NCBI RefSeq assembly: GCF_002113125.1
Contig: NZ_NEJP01000006.1
Coordinates: forward strand, 248,001 to 312,000
Length of the DNA: 64,000 nt
Direction: 5' to 3'
DNA from: Pseudomonas sp. B20(2017)
GTDB lineage: Bacteria > Pseudomonadota > Gammaproteobacteria > Pseudomonadales > Pseudomonadaceae
Below, in pieces: positions 44,135 through 53,110 of the stretch. The notes under the pieces are model-generated. The model saw nothing but the letters and a program-made list of their open reading frames with translations, was not told the origin of the DNA and did not search any database. The position numbers were made by a program, and so were the translations under genes. The stretch's first letter is position 1, and every line of letters begins with the position of its first letter.

Positions 44135-45157
44135 ATGAAACAGGCCATGCTCATGAAAAACGCCTCCAGACCTGACGTCCCTCCTCGCCCGCGCAGCGTG
44201 GTCTTTCTGGCCTACCCCGACATGGGACTGCTTGACCTGACCGGCGCGCAAACGGTGTTCTGGGCCGCCACCAAAGCCATGACCGAGCGCGGCCTGCCCG
44301 GGTACGATCGCTACACCGCAAGCCTCACGGGCGGACTGATCCCGACCGCCGAAGGGTTGGCCGTGGACACTGTGCCGGTGAGCGACTTCGCGGCCATCGA
44401 CATCGATACGCTGATCGTTCCCGGTTCTCCGAACATCGTGCAGGTAATGGCCGGTTCCGGACCGATGATTGCCTGGCTGAAACAGGCTTCGGCCGGCGCA
44501 CGGCGCACTGCATCGGTGTGCAGCGGCACGTTTCTGCTGGCTCAGGCCGATCTGCTGGACGGCCGCCGTGCTGCGACTCACTGGGCAATGTGCGACATGC
44601 TCAAGAGCGGTTTCCCTTCGATCGAGGTCGACGGCGATGCGATTTTTGTCCAGCACGACGGGGTGTGGACTTGTGCCGGCGTCACAGCCGGTATCGACCT
44701 TGCCCTGGCACTGGTGGAAGCGGACTGTGGACGCGAAGTGGCGCTGCAAGTCGCCCGGGAACTGGTGGTGTACCTCAAGCGTGCCGGTGGCCAGGCTCAG
44801 TACAGCCAACTGTTGCAGGCCCAGACCGAAGACAGCGCGGTGTTTGATGACTTGCACCGGTGGATCGCCGAAAACCTTGCCGGCGAACCGCTGACCGTGG
44901 AGGTGCTGGCCCGTGAGGCGCGAATGAGCCCACGCAATTTCGCCAGGGTCTACAAACTCCGAACCGGCCGTACGCCGGCCAAGGCTGTGGAGTTGTTGCG
45001 GGTGGAAACCGCGCGGCGACTGCTCGAAGACTCCGAACGCAATATCGACCAGATCGCCCTCGCCTGCGGTTTCGGCGTCGAAGACCGGATGCGTTACACC
45101 TTCCAGCGCAACTTGGGGATTTCACCACGCGAGTATCGCCAGCGCTTCTCCCGTTAA
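44135..45157 (+). CDS. GlxA-family AraC regulator (DJ-1/PfpI-like domain plus AraC HTH)
   Basis: This 340-residue regulator has an N-terminal DJ-1/PfpI-like domain (about residues 15-190, with VFLAYPDMGLLDLTG and the nucleophile-elbow segment RRTASVCSGTFLLA) and two C-terminal AraC helix-turn-helices (LTVEVLAREARMSPRNFARV and IDQIALACGFGVEDRMRYTF, about 240-335). It is divergent from the AKR-SDR-SRPBCC operon across 272 bp. A shorter start at 44150 is possible. Confidence 0.88.
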   Translation: MKQAMLMKNASRPDVPPRPRSVVFLAYPDMGLLDLTGAQTVFWAATKAMTERGLPGYDRYTASLTGGLIPTAEGLAVDTVPVSDFAAIDIDTLIVPGSPNIVQVMAGSGPMIAWLKQASAGARRTASVCSGTFLLAQADLLDGRRAATHWAMCDMLKSGFPSIEVDGDAIFVQHDGVWTCAGVTAGIDLALALVEADCGREVALQVARELVVYLKRAGGQAQYSQLLQAQTEDSAVFDDLHRWIAENLAGEPLTVEVLAREARMSPRNFARVYKLRTGRTPAKAVELLRVETARRLLEDSERNIDQIALACGFGVEDRMRYTFQRNLGISPREYRQRFSR

Positions 45158-45165
45158 CATTCGAC

Positions 45166-46083
45166 TCAAGCAACCAGCCGGGCCCAGCCGGCAACCAATT
45201 GTGCACTGATACTGACGCCGCCACAGACGATGATCACCACATCATGGGCCTCGGCCAGCGCAGGATGATCGAGATAGGCCGCCGCCAGTGAAACACCACA
45301 GGCAGGCTCAACCAGTTGCCGCAGATCATTGGCGTAACGCACCACGCCCGTGATCGCGTCATCGTCCGAGAGCACCAGGCATTCGTGATCGAATTCGCCG
45401 AGGTGCTGCACGGGCCAGTCCGCCACCTGAGCAGCGCCCAGCGATGTGGCGACGGTGTCTATTTTGCTCAGACGCACCGGATGACCGGCCTGCATGGCGG
45501 CGGCAAACGATGCCGCCCCTTGAGTCTCGCAGGTGATCACCCGGCAATCGCGACGGTCATGGCGCAGCAGACCGGTGAGAATCCCCGCCAGCAATCCACC
45601 GCCGCCGACCGACGTGACCACCGTATCGACTTGTGGGCAGTCCTCAAGAATCTCATCGACCATCGTGCTGTGCCCTTCCCACAGTACCGGGTGGTCGAAG
45701 GCCGGCACGTATTCAGTGTCCGCCGCGCTGGCCAGTTCGCGCGCCCGTTGATTGGACTCGTCCCAGACCTTGCCGTGGACAATCACCTCGGCACCGACAC
45801 GGCGGATGCGTGCCCGGGTCGCCTCCGGGGTGGTGTGCGGCACCACAATGCAGGCTTTCAGGCCAAGACTGACCGCTGCAACCGCCGTGGCCAGCCCGGC
45901 ATTTCCGCCGGACGGGCACACGACCTTACGTTTGCCCTGCGCCGCTGCCTGACTGCACAAAAGGCCCATGCCGCGCAGCTTGAACGAACCACTCGGTTGC
46001 AGGTTTTCCAGCTTCAGCCAGATGCGCCGGCCAGGCGTCGAGAGCATCGGGTGGAGGATCAACGGCGTGCGAATGTGCAGCAT
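45166..46083 (-). CDS. PLP-dependent serine/threonine dehydratase-like enzyme
   Basis: This 305-residue fold-type II PLP enzyme has the PLP lysine in SGSFKLRGMG (Lys35), the GGNAGLA motif near residue 59 and the phosphate loop SVGGGGLLAG near 162. It resembles eukaryotic-type L-serine dehydratase, which deaminates serine or threonine. The length is slightly short but complete. It converges on the GlxA-like regulator with eight bases between the stops. Confidence 0.88.
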   Translation of the reverse strand: MLHIRTPLILHPMLSTPGRRIWLKLENLQPSGSFKLRGMGLLCSQAAAQGKRKVVCPSGGNAGLATAVAAVSLGLKACIVVPHTTPEATRARIRRVGAEVIVHGKVWDESNQRARELASAADTEYVPAFDHPVLWEGHSTMVDEILEDCPQVDTVVTSVGGGGLLAGILTGLLRHDRRDCRVITCETQGAASFAAAMQAGHPVRLSKIDTVATSLGAAQVADWPVQHLGEFDHECLVLSDDDAITGVVRYANDLRQLVEPACGVSLAAAYLDHPALAEAHDVVIIVCGGVSISAQLVAGWARLVA

Positions 46084-46215
46084 GGCGGACTCCCGAAGCG
46101 GTGAATCGAATGATCGGAACGTCTCTGCCTGAAGTTTAGTCCACGCCCCTGCGAACGGTTAAACGGCGGGGATCGTGCCGGGATCTACACTGAACGCAAC
46201 AGCCGTGAGGTGTTT

Positions 46216-46875
46216 ATGAAAATGTCTGCGCAAATGACCGTCGTCGCGGTGCTGGCTACCCTCGCCTATCTGGGTCTGGCGATGTGGGGCATCGGTGGCG
46301 TGGCGGTGTTTTTTTCTCACGGCGCGTTGGTCGTGGTGGCCCTGGCCACGCTGGCCATGGTGGTGGCTTCACTGTTTACGGAAGTGAACCTGAGCACCGG
46401 CGAACGGGAGGACCGGGCCAATCGCTGGGTGATTCCGGCGTTTGCGGTAATCGGATTGGTCAGTGCCTTTCTGCCGGCCTACTGCGACCGCATCGGTTTC
46501 TGGACCATTGGCCGCGAAGGCACCCGTTGGCTGGGAGCGTTGCTGTTTATCGTCGGCGGCGGATTGCGTTTGTGGCCGGTGTTTGTGCTGGGCCACCGGT
46601 TCAGCGGGCTGGTGGCGATTCAACCGGGACATCGGCTTGTGACCGAAGGCATCTACCGGCATCTGCGCAACCCCAGTTATCTGGGGCTGGTGATCAATGC
46701 GATCGGCTGGGCCCTGGCATTTCGCTCGGTGGTCGGCCTGTTGCTGGCGGCGCTGACGCTGATCCCGCTGATCGCCCGCATCCACTCCGAGGAGGCTCTG
46801 CTGCGCACGCAGTTCGGCGCCGAATACGACGCTTATTGCGCGCGCAGCTGGCGCTTGGTGCCCGGCGTTTATTGA
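46216..46875 (+). CDS. Isoprenylcysteine methyltransferase-family membrane protein
   Basis: This 219-residue protein has about six spans and the C-terminal ICMT/PEMT motif (RHLRNPSYLGLVINAIGWAL near residue 153, followed by a segment ending FGAEYDAYCARS). Such proteins methylate small or lipid-linked substrates with S-adenosylmethionine. I prefer the ATG at 46216 to a GTG six bases upstream. Its stop overlaps the converging HAD gene by seven bases. Confidence 0.82.
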   Translation: MKMSAQMTVVAVLATLAYLGLAMWGIGGVAVFFSHGALVVVALATLAMVVASLFTEVNLSTGEREDRANRWVIPAFAVIGLVSAFLPAYCDRIGFWTIGREGTRWLGALLFIVGGGLRLWPVFVLGHRFSGLVAIQPGHRLVTEGIYRHLRNPSYLGLVINAIGWALAFRSVVGLLLAALTLIPLIARIHSEEALLRTQFGAEYDAYCARSWRLVPGVY

Positions 46876-47537
46876 GGTTGCAGACGCAACTGGCCGTCGC
46901 TGTCGATGCTCAACGCAATGTCGTGGTAACTGGCGATGGTCGCGTGGGCGGTTTCAAGGGGATGCTGGTGAGTCGTGGTGATGATCATCAACGGCGCACC
47001 AGCGGCTTCAGCAGCCTGAATACCGACGGTGGCGTCTTCGAAAATCAGGCAGTCCGCCGGTTCCAGCCCCAGACGCTTGGCCGCCAGGCGATATCCGGCC
47101 GGATCAGGTTTGCCCGCGCTCACGTCTTCGGCAGTGATCATCACCGCTGGCTCCGGGATCCCTGCCGCCGCCATCCGCCGCAACGCCAGATCCCGGGGCG
47201 CCGAGGTCACCATGGCCCAGCGATCTGCCGGCAACGACTTGAGAAACGCCGCCGCGCCGGGGATTTCGACGATGCCTTCGACGTCTTCGATTTCTGCTTC
47301 AGTGATGAACGCCGCTTGCGCCTCGGCGTTCACGCCCGGCAGGTTCAAACGCGTGATGGTGTCGATGGCGCGCACGCCGTGGATGGTCGGCAGGAACGTT
47401 TCGACGTTCACCCCGTGGCGCACGGCCCAGGCGGACCAGATCCGCTCGGCGGCGGCGATGGAGTTGAGGACGGTGCCGTCCATGTCGAACAGGAACGCGC
47501 CGAACGCGCGGTTGAAAACAGCATCGTGAGCAGACAA
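46869..47537 (-). CDS. HAD-family phosphatase
   Basis: This 222-residue protein has motif I FLFDMDGTVLNS with the nucleophilic Asp, motif II in VTSAPRD, motif III GKPDPAGYRLAAKRLG, and motif IV IFEDATVGIQAA. It resembles beta-phosphoglucomutase/sugar phosphatase HADs. The preferred start is a TTG at 47537 with GAGGAAG about eight bases upstream. A frame from an ATG at 47588 would add 17 residues without a visible ribosome site. Confidence 0.85.
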   Translation of the reverse strand: MSAHDAVFNRAFGAFLFDMDGTVLNSIAAAERIWSAWAVRHGVNVETFLPTIHGVRAIDTITRLNLPGVNAEAQAAFITEAEIEDVEGIVEIPGAAAFLKSLPADRWAMVTSAPRDLALRRMAAAGIPEPAVMITAEDVSAGKPDPAGYRLAAKRLGLEPADCLIFEDATVGIQAAEAAGAPLMIITTTHQHPLETAHATIASYHDIALSIDSDGQLRLQPQ

Positions 47538-47600
47538 AAGATCACTTCCTCGCAAGGGGCCGGGCAACGATGCCCGGCAATGTAGCACTTGCGGGACGCT

Positions 47601-48014
47601 TCAGTGCAGACGCGGTGCCCTGGATTTGAACGCGCTGTCCACACAATCGAGCAACTGGCCGATGGCCCAAGGCTTCTTGATGAACGCCACCGGATGCTTC
47701 ACGCCCGAGGTTTCCGGTGTTTCATAACCGGACATGACCATCACTGGTTTGTCCGGCCAGCGCTCGCCGACCAGATTGGCCAGGTCGGCGCCGTTAAGCG
47801 TGCCGGGCATGGTGATGTCGGTGAGCAGCAGCGCGACTTCCGGCGCGTGCTTTTCCAGGTATTGCGAGGCCGCATCGGCACTGGTCTGCGGCTCGACCTT
47901 GAAACCTTCCTCCTGAAGAATTTCGCACAGAAACTCCAGAATCAACGGATCGTCCTCGACCACCAGAATCAACCCGCCAGGAAGGTGCGCGCTCGACGTC
48001 GGAATTGGACACAT
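47601..48014 (-). CDS. Single-domain response regulator
   Basis: This 137-residue protein is a receiver domain only (VVEDDPLILEFLCEILQEEG, phosphoacceptor Asp in LLLTDITMPG, Lys in FIKKPW). There is no output domain, so it probably acts on a partner protein or in a phosphorelay. The ATG at 48014 follows GGGAG; the longer upstream frame is not supported. Confidence 0.82.
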   Translation of the reverse strand: MCPIPTSSAHLPGGLILVVEDDPLILEFLCEILQEEGFKVEPQTSADAASQYLEKHAPEVALLLTDITMPGTLNGADLANLVGERWPDKPVMVMSGYETPETSGVKHPVAFIKKPWAIGQLLDCVDSAFKSRAPRLH

Positions 48015-48203
48015 GAACTGGCACTCCCTGAATTGCATGAACATTTTCAGCGACTTGATGGCGCTGCTTATCTGGTATGAGCAGCGCCTTGTACAGAAAT
48101 TCATTTTTGATACAGGTCTTTTCGATAACACCCGGTTAACGGGCAGTCGCCGACGGGTAATTGCGGTTAAAATGCGCGCCCTTTTGTTGGCCGATCCCGA
48201 TTG

Positions 48204-49145
48204 ATGAACCCTCAAGCCCTCGCCGTTCTCCATGCCCACCTGCTCACCGCGCTGACTTCGGCACCGGCCGAAACCCGGCGCCTGTTCCACGGGCGCGGGC
48301 GTTGCTGGCCGGGGCTGGAGCAAGTCACCGTGGACTGGCTGCAAGGCGTGGTGCTGGTGTCGTTGTTCAAGGAGCCCGAGGCTTCGCAGCTGGAAGACCT
48401 CAAGCGCCTGTTGCTGGAAATCACCGGCTCGGCGCCATGGAAGCAGTCCGGTGCCCACACTTTGCTGATCCAGCATCGTTACCTGCCGCAGAGCACAGCC
48501 GAATGGCTGCTGGGTGAAGAAATCGACGAAATGACCATCGTCGAGGGCGGGCTGAAATACCGCGTGGATCTGGGCCGCAAACAGAACGCCGGGCTATTCC
48601 TCGACATGCGTTACGGCCGCAACTGGGTGCGCGAACAGGCTGCCGGCAAACGCGTGCTTAACCTGTTCGCCTACACCTGCGGCTTCTCGGTGGCGGCCAT
48701 CGAGGGCGGTGCCAGCCATGTGGTCAACCTCGACATGTCCCGTGCTGCACTGAGCCGGGGCCGCGACAATCACCGCCTGAACGGGCATGACCTGAGCAAG
48801 GTGAGTTTCCTCGGCCACGACCTGTTCAAATCCTGGGGCAAGGTGATCAACAGCGGCCCGTACGATCTGGTGATCATCGACCCGCCATCGTTCCAGAAAG
48901 GCAGTTTTCTGCTGACCAAGGATTACCAGCGTGTGCTGCGTCGTCTGCCGGAATTGCTCACCGCGCAGGGCACAGTGCTCGCATGCATGAACGATCCTTC
49001 GTTCGGTTCGGATTTCCTGATCGACGGTGTGACCCAGGAGGCGCCGAGCCTGCGCTTCGAGCAACGGCTGGAGAACCCGCCGGAGTTTCCGGACATCGAC
49101 CCTGAAAGCGGTCTGAAGGCGCTGCTGTTCAAGCAGATCGGCTGA
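48204..49145 (+). CDS. Class I SAM-dependent methyltransferase, RlmI/RlmK-like
   Basis: This 313-residue protein has the SAM-binding segment VLNLFAYTCGFSVAAIEGGA (near residue 152), the acidic HVVNLDMSRAAL loop and the motif IV IIDPPSFQKGSF near residue 231, typical of the RlmI/RlmK group of 23S rRNA methyltransferases. It lacks an N-terminal PUA domain, so its RNA target may differ. The ATG at 48204 follows a TTG by one codon. Confidence 0.82.
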   Translation: MNPQALAVLHAHLLTALTSAPAETRRLFHGRGRCWPGLEQVTVDWLQGVVLVSLFKEPEASQLEDLKRLLLEITGSAPWKQSGAHTLLIQHRYLPQSTAEWLLGEEIDEMTIVEGGLKYRVDLGRKQNAGLFLDMRYGRNWVREQAAGKRVLNLFAYTCGFSVAAIEGGASHVVNLDMSRAALSRGRDNHRLNGHDLSKVSFLGHDLFKSWGKVINSGPYDLVIIDPPSFQKGSFLLTKDYQRVLRRLPELLTAQGTVLACMNDPSFGSDFLIDGVTQEAPSLRFEQRLENPPEFPDIDPESGLKALLFKQIG

Positions 49146-49150
49146 CCCGT

Positions 49151-49924
49151 TCAGCGCGGCCGCAGCACCAGCGCAAACAACTCGCCGTGTCCGGTGACAT
49201 TGAGCTTGTGATAGAGATTGCGCCGATGCACCTTCACGGTCTCCGGCGAAATGTTCATGTGCTGGGCGATGGCCTTACTGGAAAAACCCTGGAGAATCAG
49301 GCGCGCCGTGTCGATCTCGCGCGCAGTCAGCCGAGCGTCGAAACGATCCAGCAATGTCGCCAGATCGCCAATCGATGATTCCGCTATCGCGCCTTGCGGC
49401 GGCATCAACTGCACATGCCGACGCATCGCTGACAGCACCCAGTCCCGAACGCAGAGCAGTCGCCCCTGCTCCTGCAAACTGAATGCCGTCGAACGGCCCA
49501 TCGACAAGCCCAGCACGCCGTCGTCGAGGTTGAGCAGAAATTGCAGCTCATCCGCGCCGACCACCGAGCGGAAGTAACTCTGGTAGTACTCGCTGTGCAG
49601 AAACTGGTCCGGCGCCACGGACGCGAGGCTGTGCAGACCGTCGGCGATCCCGGCGACCGCAGCCTGATAGAACGGATCAAGCAGGTACATGCCGGCACAG
49701 TAACCAGCCAGTTCTTCCTGCTCGTCGGCGCGGCCCTGGCTGTCGAAGTCGATCAGCAACTGCGGCGGCCGCCCCGTCTGCATCACCGCCACCAGCGCAT
49801 TGTCCAGCGGCACCAGCAACCGCAGCGTATCAACCAGCGCCCGCCAGAAACCGTCCTGACCGACCGTGGCGAACATCCGCGACAGGCTCTGATGCACTGG
49901 CAATTCCTGCAACAACGCGTCCAC
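49151..49924 (-). CDS. LuxR family transcriptional regulator
   Basis: This 257-residue protein has an N-terminal region of unknown ligand specificity and a C-terminal LuxR helix-turn-helix (ARLTAREIDTARLILQGFSS, then ISPETVKVHRRNLYHKLNV, about residues 190-250). It is divergent from the polyamine-type binding protein across 112 bp, so it may regulate that gene and the peptidase behind it. It converges on the RlmI-like gene. Confidence 0.85.
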   Translation of the reverse strand: MDALLQELPVHQSLSRMFATVGQDGFWRALVDTLRLLVPLDNALVAVMQTGRPPQLLIDFDSQGRADEQEELAGYCAGMYLLDPFYQAAVAGIADGLHSLASVAPDQFLHSEYYQSYFRSVVGADELQFLLNLDDGVLGLSMGRSTAFSLQEQGRLLCVRDWVLSAMRRHVQLMPPQGAIAESSIGDLATLLDRFDARLTAREIDTARLILQGFSSKAIAQHMNISPETVKVHRRNLYHKLNVTGHGELFALVLRPR

Positions 49925-50036
49925 GCACTACCCCTTTCGAGTAACCCATGATGGGAATGGGTGCGGCGCAGTCCGCCCGATAGGCTGACCACTCCTGTTC
50001 ATCACCGGCCTGCCAACAGGCCAGGAGTGCCGCATC

Positions 50037-51140
50037 ATGCGTGGTCATCGTGGGTATATCAACCTGGGTCTGATGGGCGTTTTGTCCGCTGCGCTGGGCG
50101 TGCAGGCGGCCGATGCGCCAAGCGTGCATGTCTACAACTGGTACGACTACATCGGCCCGAACACCCTGCATGATTTCAAGCGTGACAGTGGTATCGAACC
50201 GGTCTACGACACCTTCGACAGCGCCGAGGTGCTGGAAGGCAAACTGATGACCAGCCGCAGCGGCTACGACGTGGTGGTGGCGAGCAACTTCAGCCTGCCG
50301 ACCCTGATCAAGGCCGGCGCCCTCGCCCCGCTGCCCCGCGATCAACTGCCGGGCTGGAAGAACCTCGACAACGACCTGCTGAGCAAACTGGCCAACAACG
50401 ACCCCGGCAACCAGTACGCCGTGCCTTATTTGTGGGGCACCAACGGCATCGGCTACAACGTCGACAAGGTGCACGCGATGCTGGGCGACAAGGCCCCAGT
50501 AGATTCGTGGGATCTGGTGTTCAAGGAAGAGAACCTGGCCAAACTCGGCGAGTGCGGCGTGGCGATGCTCGATTCGCCGTCGGAAATGCTCCCGGTCGCG
50601 CTGCACTATCTCGGCCTGCCGCCGAACAGCACTAGGGCCGAGGATTATCAGAAAGCCGAAGCGCTGCTGCTGAAACTGCGCCCGCACATCGCCTACTTCA
50701 ATTCCTCGAAATTCATCAGCGATCTGTCCAACGGCAACATTTGCGTGGCGGTCGGCTGGTCCGGCGCGATGCTCGAAGCCAAGACCAATGCCGAGCAGGC
50801 CGGCAACGGCGTGAAGATTCAGTACAGCCTGCCCAAGGAAGGCGCGCCGGTGTGGTTCGACACGCTGGTATTGCTCAAGGACGCGCCGCATCCGGCTCAA
50901 GGCCTGGCGTTTATCGACTACCTGTTGCGGCCCGAAGTGATTGCGCCGGTCAGCGATCACCTGTCCTACCCCAACGGTAATCGCGCCGCCACGGTGCTGG
51001 TTGCCCAGGCCACCCGCGACAACCCGGCGGTGTACCCGTCAGCCACGGCGATGGCCACGTTGTACACCTTGGAGCCCCTGCCCAAAGCCACCGAGCGGGT
51101 GCGCACGCGGGTGTGGAGCAAGGTCAAGAACGGCCAATAA
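50037..51140 (+). CDS. Polyamine-type ABC transporter substrate-binding protein (PotF/SpuD-like)
   Basis: This 367-residue protein has a signal peptide (cleavage near VQA-AD at about residue 24) and the PotF/SpuD opening VHVYNWYDYIGPNTL, with DVVVASNFSLPTL and NQYAVPYLWGTNGIGYNVDK later. No permease or ATPase genes adjoin it, so it may use another system or act as a sensor. A DmpA-type peptidase follows after a REP pair. Putrescine or a related amine is the likely ligand from family. Confidence 0.88.
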   Translation: MRGHRGYINLGLMGVLSAALGVQAADAPSVHVYNWYDYIGPNTLHDFKRDSGIEPVYDTFDSAEVLEGKLMTSRSGYDVVVASNFSLPTLIKAGALAPLPRDQLPGWKNLDNDLLSKLANNDPGNQYAVPYLWGTNGIGYNVDKVHAMLGDKAPVDSWDLVFKEENLAKLGECGVAMLDSPSEMLPVALHYLGLPPNSTRAEDYQKAEALLLKLRPHIAYFNSSKFISDLSNGNICVAVGWSGAMLEAKTNAEQAGNGVKIQYSLPKEGAPVWFDTLVLLKDAPHPAQGLAFIDYLLRPEVIAPVSDHLSYPNGNRAATVLVAQATRDNPAVYPSATAMATLYTLEPLPKATERVRTRVWSKVKNGQ

Positions 51141-51147
51141 CAAAACG

Positions 51148-51237
51148 TGTGGGAGCGAGTCTGCTCGCGATTGCGAGGTATCAGGCCCCTCAAATGTTGA
51201 ATGTGCCGGCCTCATCGCGAGCAGGCTCGCTCCCACA
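51148..51237. repeat. REP inverted pair (BIME-like)
   Basis: Inverted TGTGGGAGCGAG arms enclose about 45 bp. The core words TCTGCTCG and GCAGGCTCG differ slightly from the other pairs in this window. Confidence 0.88.
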
Positions 51238-51288
51238 AGGATTGCAATCTGTCAGTACATTTTTCGGCCCGAAAGAGAGAAGAACACC

Positions 51289-52407
51289 ATGAAACCACGT
51301 GCCCGCGATCTCCATATCCGCATTGGCCAATTACAGCCCGGCCCGCTCAACGCCATCACCGACGTACCCGGCGTGCGGGTTGGCCACAGCAACGTGCGCG
51401 GCCGCAGCGCCAGCGGTCGTGACATTTGCAGTGGCGTCACCCTGATCGAACCGCGCGCCGGTTCGACTAACGCCCAGCCGTGTTTTGCCGGCGTCCACGT
51501 CCTCAACGGCAACGGCGATGCCACAGGACTGGAATGGATTCGCGAGGCCGGCCTGCTGACCAGCCCGATCGCCTTCACCAACACCCACAGCCTCGGGGTG
51601 GTGCGCGACGCCTTGATCGAACTGGATCGCGCGCAGCAACCGGATGACGGCCGTCTCTACTGGAACATGCCGGTAGTGCTGGAAACCTTCGATGGATTGC
51701 TCAACGACATCAACGGCTTTCATGTGAAACCCAAACATGTGGCCGAAGCGATGAGCAATGCCGTTGACGGCCCGGTGCAGGAAGGCGCGGTGGGCGGTGG
51801 CAGCGGCATGATCTGCCATGAATTCAAGGGCGGGATCGGCACCGCATCACGCCGACTGAGCAAGGCTCAGGGCGGCTGGACCGTGGGCGCCATTGTTCAG
51901 GCCAACCACGGAATTCGCAGTGAGTTGCGAGTCGACGGCTACCCGGTCGGGCGTTACATGGAACAGGTGGATTCGCCGTTCCTGCGCGCTTCGTTGCCAC
52001 ATCCGGGCATGGGTTCGATCGTGGTGTGCCTGGCTACCGATGCACCCCTGCTACCACATCAATGCACACGACTGGCACAACGGGCGAGCCTCGGTCTGGC
52101 GCGCACCGGCGGCGGCAATGAAGATCACAGCGGTGACATCTTCATCGCCTTCGCCACTGGCAACGGTCATATCCCGCCTGCCGCTTACGAAGGCAAAGGC
52201 GCATCGACCTGCGATGGCTTGCGGATGGTCAACAACGATCATATCAGCGAGCTGTTTCTGGCCGCGACCGAGGCGGTGGAAGAAGCGATCATCAACGCCT
52301 TGCTGGCCAGCAACAGTACCGAAGGTAACGGGCATTCGGTGCCGGGACTGGACGCTGACACCCTGCTCGCCGCTCTCGAAAAATCCGGCTGGCCGGGTGC
52401 ACGCTGA
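51289..52407 (+). CDS. P1 (DmpA) family peptidase
   Basis: This 372-residue protein is the DmpA/BapA type of N-terminal nucleophile hydrolase. It would self-cleave between Gly242 and Ser243 (in HPGMGSIVVCLATDAPL), Ser243 becoming the nucleophile. Other family segments are ITDVPGVRVGHSNV, AVGGGSGMICHEFKGGIG and LARTGGGNEDHSGDIFIAF. The family removes N-terminal D- or beta-amino acids and some amides. It follows the polyamine-type binding protein on the same strand after a REP pair; a link between them is inferred. Confidence 0.9.
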   Translation: MKPRARDLHIRIGQLQPGPLNAITDVPGVRVGHSNVRGRSASGRDICSGVTLIEPRAGSTNAQPCFAGVHVLNGNGDATGLEWIREAGLLTSPIAFTNTHSLGVVRDALIELDRAQQPDDGRLYWNMPVVLETFDGLLNDINGFHVKPKHVAEAMSNAVDGPVQEGAVGGGSGMICHEFKGGIGTASRRLSKAQGGWTVGAIVQANHGIRSELRVDGYPVGRYMEQVDSPFLRASLPHPGMGSIVVCLATDAPLLPHQCTRLAQRASLGLARTGGGNEDHSGDIFIAFATGNGHIPPAAYEGKGASTCDGLRMVNNDHISELFLAATEAVEEAIINALLASNSTEGNGHSVPGLDADTLLAALEKSGWPGAR

Positions 52408-52410
52408 CAT

Positions 52411-52995
52411 TCAGCGGAACAACCCAAGTCCGAGTTCGCGCGCCGCCTGCAACTGCATCGCCGGATCGCTCGACTCGGACTCCAGCAACAATGCCGAACC
52501 CGCCACCGTCGCCCCGCAGTAATCGAAAATCCCGTGATCGATCTGCGTCTTCATCGCCGCGCCGTAGCCGTGGCGTTCGTAGGTCCGTGCATCGGCCCCG
52601 CCGAGTCCAACCAGGTGCACACGTAGTCGTCCAAGTTTTTTGCGCGTCGAATCACCGTCGAAATCGTACGCCCAGCCGTTGCTGAATACCCGGTCGATCC
52701 AGCCTTTGAGCAGCGCCGGCATCGACCACCAGAACACCGGATAGACCAGCACCAGCGCATCGGCGCGGTCGATGCGTGCCTGCTCGGCCAGCACGTCCGC
52801 CGGTGGCGCGGATTCGCGGTGATGCACCGCCCAGTCGGCCACACCAAAGCGCGGATTGAATTCCTCGGCGTGCAGGTCGGCGATTTCGAAGGTGTTGGAC
52901 GGATCGCTTTCCGACAGGCCTTTGGCAATCTGCTGCGCCAACGCGTGGGTCAGCGAACGTGGATCATCGTGATCTACAACAATCAATGCGTGCAT
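52411..52995 (-). CDS. NAD(P)H-dependent quinone/flavin oxidoreductase (MdaB/NQO1-like)
   Basis: This 194-residue flavodoxin-like enzyme starts MHALIVVDHDDPRSLTHALA and contains DALVLVYPVFWWSMPALLKGWIDRVFSNGWAY (near residue 80), the hallmark of the NQO1/MdaB quinone reductases. It reduces quinones by two electrons using FMN or FAD and NAD(P)H. It is divergent from a TetR gene across a 14-bp-periodic operator array, so it is probably that repressor's target. Confidence 0.88.
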   Translation of the reverse strand: MHALIVVDHDDPRSLTHALAQQIAKGLSESDPSNTFEIADLHAEEFNPRFGVADWAVHHRESAPPADVLAEQARIDRADALVLVYPVFWWSMPALLKGWIDRVFSNGWAYDFDGDSTRKKLGRLRVHLVGLGGADARTYERHGYGAAMKTQIDHGIFDYCGATVAGSALLLESESSDPAMQLQAARELGLGLFR

Positions 52996-53043
52996 GGGGA
53001 AATCTCCGGTTGGTGATTGCTGACCAAGGGCTTACTCTTTGCG

Positions 53044-53094
53044 AAAAGCTACGATTGGTAAGCTACTACTAGTAATCTACCTTCAGTAAGTTAC
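53044..53094. promoter_or_regulatory. Operator array with 14-bp period
   Basis: Three GTA-N3-TAC sites (53058-53066, 53072-53080, 53086-53094) follow at exactly 14-bp spacing, and a degenerate fourth (AAAAGCTAC) precedes them at 53044-53052. The array fills the interval between the divergent quinone reductase and TetR genes, so it is the likely operator. Cooperative binding by the TetR-type product is inferred. Confidence 0.65.
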
Positions 53095-53110
53095 GTTTGG
53101 TATATAAGCA

